From: Kribbella antiqua
GTDB lineage: Bacteria; Actinomycetota; Actinomycetes; Propionibacteriales; Kribbellaceae
DNA: 64,000 nucleotides
Direction: 5' to 3'
Assembly: GCF_004345665.1 (NCBI RefSeq)
Contig: NZ_SLWR01000002.1
Span: 1 to 64,000 of the forward strand
This document shows positions 43,025 through 51,954 of the stretch, piece after piece; position 1 is the first letter of the stretch, and each line of letters starts with the position of its first letter. A model generated the notes under the pieces. That model did not search any database. It was not told where the DNA came from and saw only the letters and a program-made list of their open reading frames with translations. The position numbers and the translations under genes were made by a program.

Positions 43025-43757
43025 CGCGCCGCGCGGGTTCTTCGAGGTGGAGGCCGCGGGGCTGCGCTGGCTCGCCGTACCGGGTGGAGTGCCAGTCGCA
43101 GAGCCCGTCGACGTCTCCCCCAGCCACCTGAGTACGACGCGGCTGGAAGCTGCTGCACCGACTGGAGCCGCCGCCGAGGAGTTCGGGCGGCGGCTGGCGG
43201 TGACTCACGACGCCGGTGCCCGGCACTTCGGCGTACCGCCGGACGGGTGGGACGTCGACGGCTACATCGGCGATGCCGCCCTGCCACACGCTCTGGACCC
43301 GGTCAAGTCGTGGGGCGAGTTCTACGCGAACCTGCGGCTCCAGCCGTACCTGCGGGCCGCCTACAACCAGGGCACGCTCGACAGCCACCAACTGCAGGTG
43401 TTCGAGAAGGTGTGCGTCCGCCTGGAGGCCGGAGCGTACGACGACCCGTCGGAGCCGCCGAGCCGCATCCACGGTGACCTCTGGTCCGGCAACGTCATGT
43501 GGTGTCCGGAGGGCGTACACCTGATCGATCCAGCGGCGCACGGTGGCCACCGTGAGACAGACCTCGCCATGCTCGGCCTCTTCGGCCTACCCGAGTTGGA
43601 CCGGGTCCTGCGCGCGTACGACGAGGCGCATCCGCTGGCTGCCGAGTGGCGCCACCGGGTGGGGCTGCACCGCCTGCATCCGCTGCTGGTCCACGTCGTG
43701 CTGTTCGGCGGCGGCTACGTGGCACAGGCGCTGGCTGCGGCTCGCAGCTACAGCTAG
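42996..43757 (+). CDS. fructosamine kinase family protein
   Basis: A 253-residue kinase-fold enzyme that phosphorylates sugar adducts on amines (fructosamine or ribulosamine), leading to their removal. The catalytic loop is HGDLWSGNV, and the metal-binding aspartate is in LIDPAAHGGHRETDLAM. The N-terminal lobe is short compared with the usual 280-290 residues, and the first conserved beta strands are weak. ATG 42996 lies inside the MFS gene. Its 3' end overlaps the convergent emfourin-like gene by four bases. Confidence 0.9.
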   Translation: MAVFVKRRHDAPRGFFEVEAAGLRWLAVPGGVPVAEPVDVSPSHLSTTRLEAAAPTGAAAEEFGRRLAVTHDAGARHFGVPPDGWDVDGYIGDAALPHALDPVKSWGEFYANLRLQPYLRAAYNQGTLDSHQLQVFEKVCVRLEAGAYDDPSEPPSRIHGDLWSGNVMWCPEGVHLIDPAAHGGHRETDLAMLGLFGLPELDRVLRAYDEAHPLAAEWRHRVGLHRLHPLLVHVVLFGGGYVAQALAAARSYS

Positions 43758-44029
43758 CTCTGGAGGACGCGGTCGAGGAGCCAGGCGGTGGTCTCGTCGA
43801 GGTCCTGCTCGGCGACGGTCAGGTGAGTCGGCTCCGCGTCCGGGGCGTCCCGGACCTCGAGACGGTAGACGTACCGGTCGGGTTGCGGGCGGCCCGAGCC
43901 GAGGCGGCCGGGGTCGAGTGCGGTCAGCGCGGCCTCGAGGCGGTCGCTGTCGGGTTCGGCGGTGGTGTCGAGCTCGCCGTGGGCCATCAGGCCGGCGAAA
44001 CCGCCGCTGCGCGTCACTGTGACGATCAA
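43754..44029 (-). CDS. emfourin-like protealysin inhibitor family protein
   Basis: A 91-residue acidic protein starting MIVTVTRSGGFAGLMAHGELDT. This N-terminal pattern (short strand, then SGGFAGL) is that of emfourin, an inhibitor of protealysin-like thermolysin-type proteases. The start is TTG 44029, well supported by AGGAGGATCGG before it. In related organisms such genes sit next to an M4 protease gene; none is seen here, so the partner must be elsewhere or the role differs. Confidence 0.72.
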   Translation of the reverse strand: MIVTVTRSGGFAGLMAHGELDTTAEPDSDRLEAALTALDPGRLGSGRPQPDRYVYRLEVRDAPDAEPTHLTVAEQDLDETTAWLLDRVLQS

Positions 44030-44513
44030 CCGATCCTCCTGCTGGGGCGTCGTACGGCCACCATTGCGTGCTGTGCAACGAATGTCCAGAGCCGCGCGAC
44101 ACGCCGGAAAATTCGATCAGCTTCGAGCGATCATCACCCGGCGTACCGGTCGATCTGCCCGGCTCGGCGGTGTCCACGACCGAGCCGCGGCGAGCGCCGT
44201 ACAGACGAACGAGCAGGTCGGCGCGGGATTTCGGTTGCCCAGGGCCTGGCCGGGGATGCCCCGGCCAGTCCGGTCATTCGAGTTTCGGGCCGGACACGGA
44301 GCGTGGCAGGCGGCGACTATTAGCGACACGTGTTCGTGGTCACCCCTAGCGCGAGGCCGCAGATCGGCTACAGTTATCGCGTTGCACTTTTGGACTCCCA
44401 CTGACTTTCGCTGTGCTGCATGGCCGGTTCTGTCTTCTGGGGCCTTTCGGCGACACGTGGCTCATGAGGTGTGGGTCGCGGTTTGTTACAAGCCATCAAG
44501 GAGATAGACACAA
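44030..44513 (+). other. 484-base non-coding region including the cold-shock gene leader
   Basis: I see no gene on either strand. The part just before the cold-shock gene (from about 44365) probably forms a long untranslated leader, as is common for csp genes. A strong ribosome binding site AAGGAGA sits at 44498-44504, ten bases before the start. No sure promoter boxes can be named. Confidence 0.5.
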
Positions 44514-44717
44514 ATGGCTGTCGGTACTGTCAAGTGGTTCAACGCTGACAAGGGCTTCGGCTTCATCACCCCGGACGACGGTGGCGCGGACGTGTTCGCC
44601 CACTACTCGGCCATCCAGACCTCGGGCTTCCGTTCGCTGGACGAGAACCAGCGCGTCGAGTTCGAGATCACCCAGGGCCAGAAGGGCCTGCAGGCGGAGA
44701 ACATCCGCCCGATCTGA
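44514..44717 (+). CDS. cold-shock protein (CspA family)
   Basis: A 67-residue single-stranded nucleic acid binding protein of the OB fold, acting as an RNA chaperone. Both RNA-binding motifs are intact: [10 protein letters not shown] (RNP1) and VFAHYSAI (RNP2). Monocistronic, with a strong ribosome binding site and an excellent terminator. The length equals that of constitutive actinobacterial Csp proteins. Confidence 0.97.
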   Translation: MAVGTVKWFNADKGFGFITPDDGGADVFAHYSAIQTSGFRSLDENQRVEFEITQGQKGLQAENIRPI

Positions 44718-44753
44718 TCTCATCAGGTCACCCTTCTCGAAACTGAATCGAAG

Positions 44754-44790
44754 GAGCCGCACACCGGCAACGGTGTGCGGCTCTTTCGCT
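44754..44790 (+). terminator. intrinsic terminator of the cold-shock gene
   Basis: A perfect 13-bp stem GAGCCGCACACCG / CGGTGTGCGGCTC (44754-44766 with 44771-44783) closes a GCAA tetraloop and is followed by TTTCGCT. The best intrinsic terminator in the window. Confidence 0.88.
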
Positions 44791-44825
44791 GTCTGGGTAC
44801 CTGAGGCGTAGCCGGGAGGTGGAGG

Positions 44826-45311
44826 ATGACAGACAGTGAGCGGTACAGCCGTCCGCAGGAAGACGCGGGTGAACGGCTCGACCGGCACTGGAACGAGCTG
44901 CTCCAGGAGCTGCGGCTGGCGCAGACCGGGACCCAGATCCTGTTCGCCTTCCTGCTGAGCATCGCCTTCCAGGCCAAGTTCCAGGACGCGGACACCTTCA
45001 CCCACGACGTGTACGCCGGAACCCTGGTGGCCTCCGCACTCGCGGTCGGCCTGTTCCTGGCGCCGGTCTCGTTCCACCGGGTCGTCTACCAGCACAAGCT
45101 CCGCGACCGGATGCTGCCCATCGCCGGCAAGATGGCCTCCGCCGGCCTGGTCTTCCTGGTCGTCGCGATGGCCGGCGGTGTCCTGCTGGCGGTGGACGTC
45201 GTACTCTCCCGCGCTGTCGCCATCATCGTCACAGCGGTAGTCGCGGTCTGGTTCACGGTCTTCTGGTACGTGATCCCGGCCTGGGTCCGCGCTAACGCCA
45301 ACGGGGGATGA
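44826..45311 (+). CDS. DUF6328 family membrane protein
   Basis: A 161-residue integral membrane protein of unknown role. After a charged N-terminus ending LLQELRLAQTGTQILFAF come four hydrophobic segments (about 38-55, 65-85, 105-128, 130-150). The RxxQTGxQILFAFLL pattern is the family hallmark. The start ATG 44826 follows GGGAGGTGGAGG. Its 3' end overlaps the convergent LLM gene by 20 bases. Confidence 0.85.
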   Translation: MTDSERYSRPQEDAGERLDRHWNELLQELRLAQTGTQILFAFLLSIAFQAKFQDADTFTHDVYAGTLVASALAVGLFLAPVSFHRVVYQHKLRDRMLPIAGKMASAGLVFLVVAMAGGVLLAVDVVLSRAVAIIVTAVVAVWFTVFWYVIPAWVRANANGG

Positions 45312-46146
45312 CGTCGGCCGCCACGTTCTCGAGCACGTCCTCGGAGCCGGCGTACACGCCCTCGGCTCGCGGCCAGTGCGTGATCACGTCGGTAAAGCCG
45401 AGCTCGGCGGCCCGGCCGACCACGTCCTCGAACGCCTCGGCGCTGCTCAGGCAGTAGTGGACCGAGTCGACCGACAGATAGCGGTCGAAGGGGCGGTCCT
45501 CGACGACATCGTCCAGCCGGCGACTCAGCTCGGCGACGGATCCGAGCCACGACTCGTAGTCGTCCGACTCGCCACCCGTCGTCAGCCAGCCCGCGCCGTA
45601 CTTGGTTGCCAGCTTCAATGAGCGCGGTCCGTTCGCGGCCATGATGAACGGCACCCGCGGCTGCTGCACGCAGCCCGGCAGCGTCCGGCCGTTGCGCGTC
45701 TCGAAGTACTCCCCCTTGAAGTCCACGTGATCCGTCGTCAGCAGTTCGTCCAGCAGTACGACGAACTCCGCGAACCGGTCCACCTTCTGCCGCGGGCTCA
45801 GCGCCTCGCCGCCCTGGATCGTCGCGTCGATGCTGCCGCCCGAGCCGACGCCGCAGAGGAACCGTCCGTTCGACACGTCGTCGATCGCCAGGATGTCGCG
45901 GGTCAGGGCGAGTGGGTGCCGGAAGTTCGGCGAGGTCACGAAGGTGCCGAGCTTGATCGTCGACGTGACCAGCGCGGCCGCGGTCAGCGTCGGCGTCGTG
46001 CCGAACCACGGTGCATCCTGCAGACCACTCCAGGTCAGGTGGTCGTACGTCCACGCATGGTCGAACCCGAGCTCCTCGGCCCGCCGCCATCGCGGCGCGG
46101 CCTCCGGCCAGCGGTACTCGGGAAGGATCGTGATGCCGAAGCGCAT
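45292..46146 (-). CDS. LLM class F420-dependent oxidoreductase
   Basis: A luciferase-like enzyme of 284 residues. It starts MRFGITILPEYRWPEAAPRWRRAEELGFDHAWTYDHLTW and contains TIKLGTFVTSPNFRHPLALTRDILAIDDVSNGRF and GVGSGG, typical of the F420 branch. Monocistronic and divergent from the BCCT transporter gene. The substrate is unknown. Confidence 0.9.
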   Translation of the reverse strand: MRFGITILPEYRWPEAAPRWRRAEELGFDHAWTYDHLTWSGLQDAPWFGTTPTLTAAALVTSTIKLGTFVTSPNFRHPLALTRDILAIDDVSNGRFLCGVGSGGSIDATIQGGEALSPRQKVDRFAEFVVLLDELLTTDHVDFKGEYFETRNGRTLPGCVQQPRVPFIMAANGPRSLKLATKYGAGWLTTGGESDDYESWLGSVAELSRRLDDVVEDRPFDRYLSVDSVHYCLSSAEAFEDVVGRAAELGFTDVITHWPRAEGVYAGSEDVLENVAADVIPRWR

Positions 46147-46271
46147 GGCCGCACCCTAACGTGACCCAAACCACGATTGTTGCGTTTCGGCACAAACTTC
46201 GGCACGGTCGTACGGCAGTTCCCCCGACCAAACCGAAACGGAGGCGCGCCGAAGCGAGGCGTGATTCATCT

Positions 46272-48041
46272 GTGGCCATCGATATCGACAGCCCGAGCAC
46301 GAACCCCGACCACGCACAACATCCAGCAATCGCAGCACCCCCACCACCCGGCAGCCGAAGTCGCGGTTCCGGACTCGACCGCGTCGTCTTCGGCGTCACC
46401 GCGGTCATCGCCCTGGCCTTCGTCGCCTGGGGCTTCGCCGACGCCACCGGTCTTGGTACGGCGTCCACCTCGGCCCTCGGCTGGGTCGAGCAGAACACCG
46501 GCTGGCTCTTCGTCCTGCTGGCCTCCGGCTTCGTCGTCTACGTGATCTGGCTGGCGGCCGGCCGGTACGGGCGGATCCCGCTCGGCGCCGACGACGAGGA
46601 GCCCGAGTTCAAGACCGTGTCCTGGGTGGCGATGATGTTCAGCGCCGGCATGGGCATCGGCCTGATGTTCTACGGCGTGAGCGAACCGCTCGCGCACTTC
46701 ACCAGCCCACCGCCCGGAACCGTCCAGGCCAACTCGTCCGCGGCCCTCGAGACCGCGATGGCGACCACCCTGTTCCACTGGACCCTGCACCCGTGGGCGA
46801 TCTACGCCGTCGTCGGCATCGCGATTGCCTACGGCACCTTCCGGCGCGGCCGCTCGCAGTTGATCAGCTCCGCCTTCGCGCCGCTGCTCGGTCGTCGTAC
46901 CGAAGGACCGATCGGCAAGCTGATCGACGGCCTCGCGATCTTCGCGACCCTGTTCGGCTCGGCTGCCTCGCTCGGACTGGGCGCGTTGCAGATCGGCTCC
47001 GGCGTACAGATCCTCGGCTGGCTGGACAAGACCGGCAACGGGTTGCTGGTCGGCGTCATCGCCGTACTGACCGTCGCGTTTGTCGCGTCGGCAGTGTCCG
47101 GTGTTGCCAAGGGCATCCAATGGCTGTCCAACATCAACATGGTTCTGGCCGTCGTACTCGCGGTGTTCGTCTTCGTCGTCGGACCGACCGTACTGATCCT
47201 CAACCTGGTGCCGACCGCGATCGGCGACTACTTCCGCGACCTGGCCGAGATGGCCGCCCGGACCGAGGCGAGCGGCGGCGACGCGATGGCCAAGTGGCTG
47301 TCCGGCTGGACCGTCTTCTACTGGGCCTGGTGGATCTCCTGGACGCCGTTCGTCGGGATGTTCATCGCGCGGATCAGCCGCGGGCGGACCATCCGCCAGT
47401 TCGTCACCGGCGTACTGCTGGTGCCGTCGCTCGTGAGCCTGGTGTGGTTCTGCGTCTTCGGCGGTGCGGCGATCAACCTGCAACGCAACGGCGTCGACAT
47501 CGCCGGGCAGTCGACCACGGAGGGCCAGCTCTTCGGCATGCTCGACCACATCCCGCTGTCGTCGGTGACCACGATCCTGGTCGTCGTACTGGTCGCGATC
47601 TTCTTCGTGTCCGGCGCGGACGCGGCGTCGATCGTGATGGGGACGCTGTCGGAGCGTGGTGCGATCGAGCCCCGGACGCCGGTGGTGATCTTCTGGGGCG
47701 TGCTGACCGGAGGCGTCGCGGCAGTGATGCTGCTCGTCGGCGGTGGCGGTGCCGAGGCGTTGCAAGGGTTGCAGAACCTGACCATCGTCGCCGCGCTGCC
47801 GTTCGCGCTGGTGATGGTCGGGCTGGCGGTCGCGCTGGCGAAGGACCTGCGCACGGATCCGCTGATGCTGCGGCACGCGATCGGCTCGGAGGCGGTCGAG
47901 GCTGCGGTGATCGAAGGAGTCAGCAACCACGGCGACGACTTCTCCCTGGTCGTTGCGGGGAACGGGCACGACGCCGGGACCGACGTACCGGACTCACCGC
48001 AGGAGCGCGGGGAGGTGCCACCGCCCAAACTCGAGCTCTGA
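46272..48041 (+). CDS. BCCT family betaine/choline/carnitine transporter
   Basis: A 12-helix sodium- or proton-coupled transporter of 589 residues for quaternary ammonium compounds such as glycine betaine. Signature elements are MMFSAGMGIGLMFYGVSEP (with the Gly-rich stretch of helix 3) and the Trp-rich FYWAWWISWTPFVGMFIARISRGRTIR of helix 8, which forms the substrate box. The start GTG 46272 follows a GAGG; the long acidic, Pro-rich N-terminus may sense osmolarity. Reading further upstream gives an Arg-rich tail with no support. Confidence 0.92.
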   Translation: MAIDIDSPSTNPDHAQHPAIAAPPPPGSRSRGSGLDRVVFGVTAVIALAFVAWGFADATGLGTASTSALGWVEQNTGWLFVLLASGFVVYVIWLAAGRYGRIPLGADDEEPEFKTVSWVAMMFSAGMGIGLMFYGVSEPLAHFTSPPPGTVQANSSAALETAMATTLFHWTLHPWAIYAVVGIAIAYGTFRRGRSQLISSAFAPLLGRRTEGPIGKLIDGLAIFATLFGSAASLGLGALQIGSGVQILGWLDKTGNGLLVGVIAVLTVAFVASAVSGVAKGIQWLSNINMVLAVVLAVFVFVVGPTVLILNLVPTAIGDYFRDLAEMAARTEASGGDAMAKWLSGWTVFYWAWWISWTPFVGMFIARISRGRTIRQFVTGVLLVPSLVSLVWFCVFGGAAINLQRNGVDIAGQSTTEGQLFGMLDHIPLSSVTTILVVVLVAIFFVSGADAASIVMGTLSERGAIEPRTPVVIFWGVLTGGVAAVMLLVGGGGAEALQGLQNLTIVAALPFALVMVGLAVALAKDLRTDPLMLRHAIGSEAVEAAVIEGVSNHGDDFSLVVAGNGHDAGTDVPDSPQERGEVPPPKLEL

Positions 48042-48057
48042 TCGGACTAGGAATAAA

Positions 48058-48069
48058 TTGAGGGTTCAA
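48058..48069. promoter_or_regulatory. small palindrome TTGA-N4-TCAA before the LigB gene
   Basis: TTGA (48058-48061) and TCAA (48066-48069) form an inverted repeat 40 bases upstream of the dioxygenase start, in a short AT-rich patch. It could be a MarR/winged-helix operator; no cognate regulator gene is adjacent. Confidence 0.3.
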
Positions 48070-48108
48070 CTACATTGGAAGAAGCAAGACTTCCGAGAGG
48101 TGGAACCC

Positions 48109-48891
48109 ATGTCCGAGCAGATGCCGGTGCTGTACCTGAGCCATGGCGCACCGCCGCTGGCCGACGACCGTCTGTGGACGGCCGAGCTGGCGGCGGTGTC
48201 CGCCGGGATGAAGCGACCGACCGCGATCCTGATCGTGTCGGCGCACTGGGAGGCCGCGCCGCTCACCCTCGGCGCGACCGAGACCGTGCCGCTGCTCTAC
48301 GACTTCTGGGGCTTCCCGGAGCGCTACTACCAGGTGACGTATGACGCCCCCGGCGCACCCGAGCTGGCTTCACAGGTGCGGAAGTTGCTGCACTCCCCCG
48401 CCACTCCGGTGTACGACGACCCGTCCCGCGGACTGGATCACGGCGCCTACGTGCCGCTGAAGGAGATGTACCCGGACGCGGACACTCCGGTGCTTCAGGT
48501 GTCGATGCCGACGCTGGACCCGGCCGAGCTGTTCCGCATCGGTCAGAAGCTGGCGCCGCTGCGTGAGCAGGGCGTGCTGATCGTCGGCAGCGGATTCACC
48601 ACCCACAACCTGCGCGAGATGAACCTCGGCGCCGCCGCCGACGCGCCCGCCCCGGCCTGGTCGATCGAGTTCGACGAGTGGACGAAGCGGATGCTCGAGG
48701 CCCAGGACGTCGACTCCCTGATCGACTTCCTCCACAAGGCCCCCGCCGCCAACATCGCCCACCCTCGCACCGAACACTTCGCCCCGTTGTTCGTCACGCT
48801 GGGCGCCTCCGAGGACAACCTCCGCTCAGCTGACACCGTCGTGGACGGCTTCTGGTACGGCCTGTCGAAACGCTCCTGGAAGATCGGCTGA
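48109..48891 (+). CDS. LigB/DODA-type extradiol dioxygenase family protein
   Basis: A 260-residue member of the class III extradiol dioxygenases (YgiD/DODA group), which open catechol rings. The metal-ligand histidines are visible: H12 (LSHGAPP), H46 (SAHWEA) and H223 (RTEHFAPLFV), with the catalytic H111 in GLDHGAYVPL. ATG 48109 follows GAGAGGTGG. Many members bind zinc rather than iron and their physiological substrates are unknown. Confidence 0.92.
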   Translation: MSEQMPVLYLSHGAPPLADDRLWTAELAAVSAGMKRPTAILIVSAHWEAAPLTLGATETVPLLYDFWGFPERYYQVTYDAPGAPELASQVRKLLHSPATPVYDDPSRGLDHGAYVPLKEMYPDADTPVLQVSMPTLDPAELFRIGQKLAPLREQGVLIVGSGFTTHNLREMNLGAAADAPAPAWSIEFDEWTKRMLEAQDVDSLIDFLHKAPAANIAHPRTEHFAPLFVTLGASEDNLRSADTVVDGFWYGLSKRSWKIG

Positions 48892-48988
48892 CGCTCTCGA
48901 CACCAGTCAGTTTGTCCACAGCCTGACTGCGCGTCCCATCCGGCGCTCGCGACGCTCCGTATGATTCTGCTGACGAGAGGAGGCAGGG

Positions 48989-49585
48989 ATGGCAGCCACT
49001 GCACCGGAGCATCCGTTCGATCCGTTGATTGATCTCGACGGACTGTGGACCGTTGAGCTGGCACACCGCTACCTGCCCATCGACGGCATGCCGCCGACGC
49101 GGTACGAGGCCGCGGCGGGAAGGCTGAGGATGAGTCCACGCGAGGGCAGCGCGAACAGTTGGGCAACCGCCACGCTCATCGCCGTGTTGCACCCCCACGC
49201 ACATGCGGCAGGGCACGCGGTCTATTCGGCGTTGAATGTCCGCACCGGGCTCAGTGGATGGATCGAGCCCGACCTGGTGATTCTGCACCGGCATGTACGG
49301 CAGCAGACCTGGATCGAGGCCGAACAGGTCCTGTGCCCGATCGGAATCAGCTCTCCGTCCTCCTATCACCGGGACCGCATCGACAAGCCGGAGATCTGCG
49401 CCGGCGTGGGAATCCCGTACTACATGCATGTCGAGATTCGGACCGATGATGTGCTGATCGAACTTCTCCGCCTCGCAGAGGGCAAGTACGTCCGGCATGC
49501 ACACGCCCTCGCCGGCCAGACGCTCGAGACGACCGAGCCGTTCGCATTCTCGTTCGACCCAGCCGAGCTCCTCGAACCTCGCTGA
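48989..49585 (+). CDS. Uma2 family (DUF820) endonuclease-fold protein
   Basis: A 198-residue protein of the Uma2/DUF820 family, which has a PD-(D/E)XK restriction-like fold. The catalytic pattern is visible as WIEPDLVIL and, after about 55 residues, DKPEICAGVGIPYYMHVEI. AGAGGAGG precedes ATG 48989. The family is abundant in actinobacteria and cyanobacteria and its function is unresolved. No toxin, antitoxin or mobile partner is seen next to it. Confidence 0.88.
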   Translation: MAATAPEHPFDPLIDLDGLWTVELAHRYLPIDGMPPTRYEAAAGRLRMSPREGSANSWATATLIAVLHPHAHAAGHAVYSALNVRTGLSGWIEPDLVILHRHVRQQTWIEAEQVLCPIGISSPSSYHRDRIDKPEICAGVGIPYYMHVEIRTDDVLIELLRLAEGKYVRHAHALAGQTLETTEPFAFSFDPAELLEPR

Positions 49586-49591
49586 GCCGAG

Positions 49592-50572
49592 TCACCGCTC
49601 CGGCGTGCGGAAGGTCGCAAGCGCGCTGGTGCCGATGCTGCCCAGCCAGACGTGGCCGTCGCGCTCGCGGACTCCGGTGGGCATGTGGAAGTTCGGGTGG
49701 TGGCCGCGTAGATCGTGGATCAGCGTGCCGTTGTCGTCGTACGCCTGGATCTCGATGACGTCGGCCGCCTTCGGCTTGAGTGCCTCGGGCAGGCGCCAGA
49801 CGATCGTGCGGAGGAACGGCTGCTTCGGCAGCAGGAAGTCCAGCAACGCGTTGCGCGGTGAGCCGATCGTCACCCAGATCAGCCCGTCGGAGCCGCGGGC
49901 GATGTTGTCCGGCAGGCCGGGGATCTCGGCTACCAGTTCCGGCTCGGCGCCGTCGGTGGTGAGGTCGAGTTTGTAGAGGCCGTACGTCGCGGACTCGGCC
50001 CAGAAGAGAGTACGACGGTCGCCGCTCAGCGCCACGCCGTTCGGGAACGCGCGGCCCGTGGCCAGGCGGGTCAGTTCCCCGTCCGGCGTCAGGCGATAAA
50101 CACTCCCGGTCGCCGAGTGCTCGAGCAGGTCCGCCATCCACTCGTCGACACCGAAGCGCGTGGACGAGTCGGTGAAGTAGATCGTCCCGTCCGGGGTCAC
50201 GTCCGCGTTGTTGCAGAACCGCATCGGCCGGCCGTCGACCTCAGAGAGCAACGTCGCGATCCGTCCGGCCTTGTCCAGCGTCAACAGGCCGCGGTTCGCG
50301 TCACAGATCAGCACCTTCCCGTCCGGCAACCACTCCAGCCCGAGCGGCCGCCCGCCGGTGTCGGCGAGCGTCGTGATCGTCCTTCCGTCCGCACTCACGC
50401 GGAGAATCCGCCCGTCGACGAGCCCGGTCAGCACACTCCCGTCGTCATCGATGAGCGCGTCCTCGGGCCCCTTCCCCGGCAACGCGACCGTCTCGACCTC
50501 GATGCTGTTCGGCTGCCGGCTCGGCGGCGCGGCAGGCGGCGTCCACCGCACCGGCGCAATCCTCGACTTCAT
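49592..50572 (-). CDS. SMP-30/gluconolactonase/strictosidine synthase-like beta-propeller protein
   Basis: A 326-residue six-bladed propeller. Typical elements are GLEWLPDGKVLICDANRGLL, FCNNADVTPDGTIYFTDSSTRF and FPNGVALSGDRRTLFWAES. The family includes lactonases and, in plants, strictosidine synthase; bacterial members are mostly lactonases of unknown substrate. No signal peptide is evident. ATG 50572 is preferred over the upstream start at 50593. Convergent with the Uma2 gene. Confidence 0.87.
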   Translation of the reverse strand: MKSRIAPVRWTPPAAPPSRQPNSIEVETVALPGKGPEDALIDDDGSVLTGLVDGRILRVSADGRTITTLADTGGRPLGLEWLPDGKVLICDANRGLLTLDKAGRIATLLSEVDGRPMRFCNNADVTPDGTIYFTDSSTRFGVDEWMADLLEHSATGSVYRLTPDGELTRLATGRAFPNGVALSGDRRTLFWAESATYGLYKLDLTTDGAEPELVAEIPGLPDNIARGSDGLIWVTIGSPRNALLDFLLPKQPFLRTIVWRLPEALKPKAADVIEIQAYDDNGTLIHDLRGHHPNFHMPTGVRERDGHVWLGSIGTSALATFRTPER

Positions 50573-50626
50573 GCCGCCGACCCTAGCGCGCACCCCCTTG
50601 TCGTGTAACCGCCCGTGCGTGCGGCA

Positions 50627-51268
50627 TCACTCACCCGGCCTTACCGCCCCGAATGCAGCAGCCACCGGTGGGAACAGCGCCCGCACATCGCCGCCCGCTA
50701 CCCACACCCCGATCACGAACGCCGCGGTTGCTTCCAGCAACCGCGCTCGCGCCAGGCCACCGGCCACCACCGGCTCACACCCGAGGTCCTTCACCAGTAC
50801 GGCGACCTGCGACATGGCGCCGGGATCGTCGCCACAGATCGGCACGCCCATTGGCGCACCCTCGAACTCGTGTGGCGCGCCGCGCCAGACTGCGTCAGGC
50901 GCAAGGTTGAACGCCTTCACCACGTGCGCCTGTGGCACCGCCCGGCTGATGCTCTCGGCCATCACGGGCTCGTCCAGGCTGAAGTCCTGCTGGTTCACCG
51001 AGTTCGTGCAGTCGATCAGCGTCCGGCCGGGTGGAACGTCGATCGCCGTCAGCGTGTCCACAGCCACCTCCGCCGGCACCGCGAGGAGCAGCACCTCGCC
51101 GTACGTCGTTGCCTCCTGCAACGTTCCGGCCGTCGCGCCGATGCGCTGGGCGAGGTCGCCGGCCCGGTTTGGATCGCGGCCGCCGATCATCACGTCGTAC
51201 CCACGTCTCGCCCACTGCCCGCCCAGGGACTCGGCCATCAAACCGTTGCCCAGGATTCCGATTCGCAT
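50627..51268 (-). CDS. NADP/F420 oxidoreductase-like Rossmann protein
   Basis: A 213-residue enzyme resembling F420H2:NADP+ oxidoreductase and related imine reductase-type proteins. The dinucleotide loop is GILGNGLMAESLG, followed by the NADP-preferring GGRDPNRA; later motifs are LLAVPAEVAV, LIDCTNSV and VKAFNLAP. AAAGGAGCAGCAC precedes ATG 51268. It is divergent from an HxlR regulator gene, a common arrangement in which HxlR controls the reductase. Confidence 0.9.
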   Translation of the reverse strand: MRIGILGNGLMAESLGGQWARRGYDVMIGGRDPNRAGDLAQRIGATAGTLQEATTYGEVLLLAVPAEVAVDTLTAIDVPPGRTLIDCTNSVNQQDFSLDEPVMAESISRAVPQAHVVKAFNLAPDAVWRGAPHEFEGAPMGVPICGDDPGAMSQVAVLVKDLGCEPVVAGGLARARLLEATAAFVIGVWVAGGDVRALFPPVAAAFGAVRPGE

Positions 51269-51351
51269 GTGCTGCTCCTTTCGCTTGCCGGAGACAGTAG
51301 GCGGTTCGTTGGGCACCTTCCGGTGTGTAACGGGCCGGGCACAATGGACGG

Positions 51352-51708
51352 ATGGAGCCGAGGTTCTTCTCAGACTGCCAGGCCCGGATCGCCGTCGAGC
51401 TGATCAGCGGGCGCTGGCCGATGGTCGTGCTGTACGCGCTGGCCGACGGCCCGGCACGACCAGGTGAGCTGCGCAAGCAGATCGGCGGTATCAGCCAGAA
51501 GGTCCTCACCGAAACCCTCCGCCGCCTCGAGTACAACGGCTTGGTGGAGCGCCGCCGCTACGCCGAGGCGCCACCACGCGTCGAATACTCACTCACGACC
51601 CCAGGCCGCGACCTCCTGATCCCCATCAACGCCCTGGGCGACTGGGCAGCCGAACACGCCAACACAGTCCTCGACGCCCAGCACTCCCCCAACACCTCCA
51701 CCGCCTAA
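51352..51708 (+). CDS. HxlR family transcriptional regulator
   Basis: A 118-residue winged-helix regulator of the MarR/HxlR fold. Typical elements are FSDCQARIAVELISGRWPMVVLYALADGPARPGELRKQIGGISQKVLTETLRRLEYNGLVER. The single Cys near the N-terminus may act as a redox or electrophile sensor, as in other HxlR/YodB proteins (inference). Divergent from the reductase gene with 83 bases between them. The following 246 bases hold no gene I can support. Confidence 0.92.
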   Translation: MEPRFFSDCQARIAVELISGRWPMVVLYALADGPARPGELRKQIGGISQKVLTETLRRLEYNGLVERRRYAEAPPRVEYSLTTPGRDLLIPINALGDWAAEHANTVLDAQHSPNTSTA

Positions 51709-51954
51709 CCCCAGCCGGCAGGCCCGACTCCGGCCGGTATTCCTGGCTGCTCCGCCGGTTCTTGTCCGGGGAGCGCCACCCACCTGTTTCGGCAGGCCAG
51801 ACTCCCCAAACCGCTCAGACGCCCCCGGGCCTGTGCAGATCGACAGGACGTATGCCCCCACTGACCAGGTGACGGCCGGTCGCGTGAGCGTAGGTCCGGC
51901 TGCCAAACGCAGACACCTCCTGTCCAAATGTCCCCTGGTGGCGATCTACTTCGA

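Noticed and set aside
48989..49585. Restriction or toxin module around the Uma2 gene
   Set aside because: Neighbours are metabolic genes; no methylase, antitoxin or mobile partner is present.
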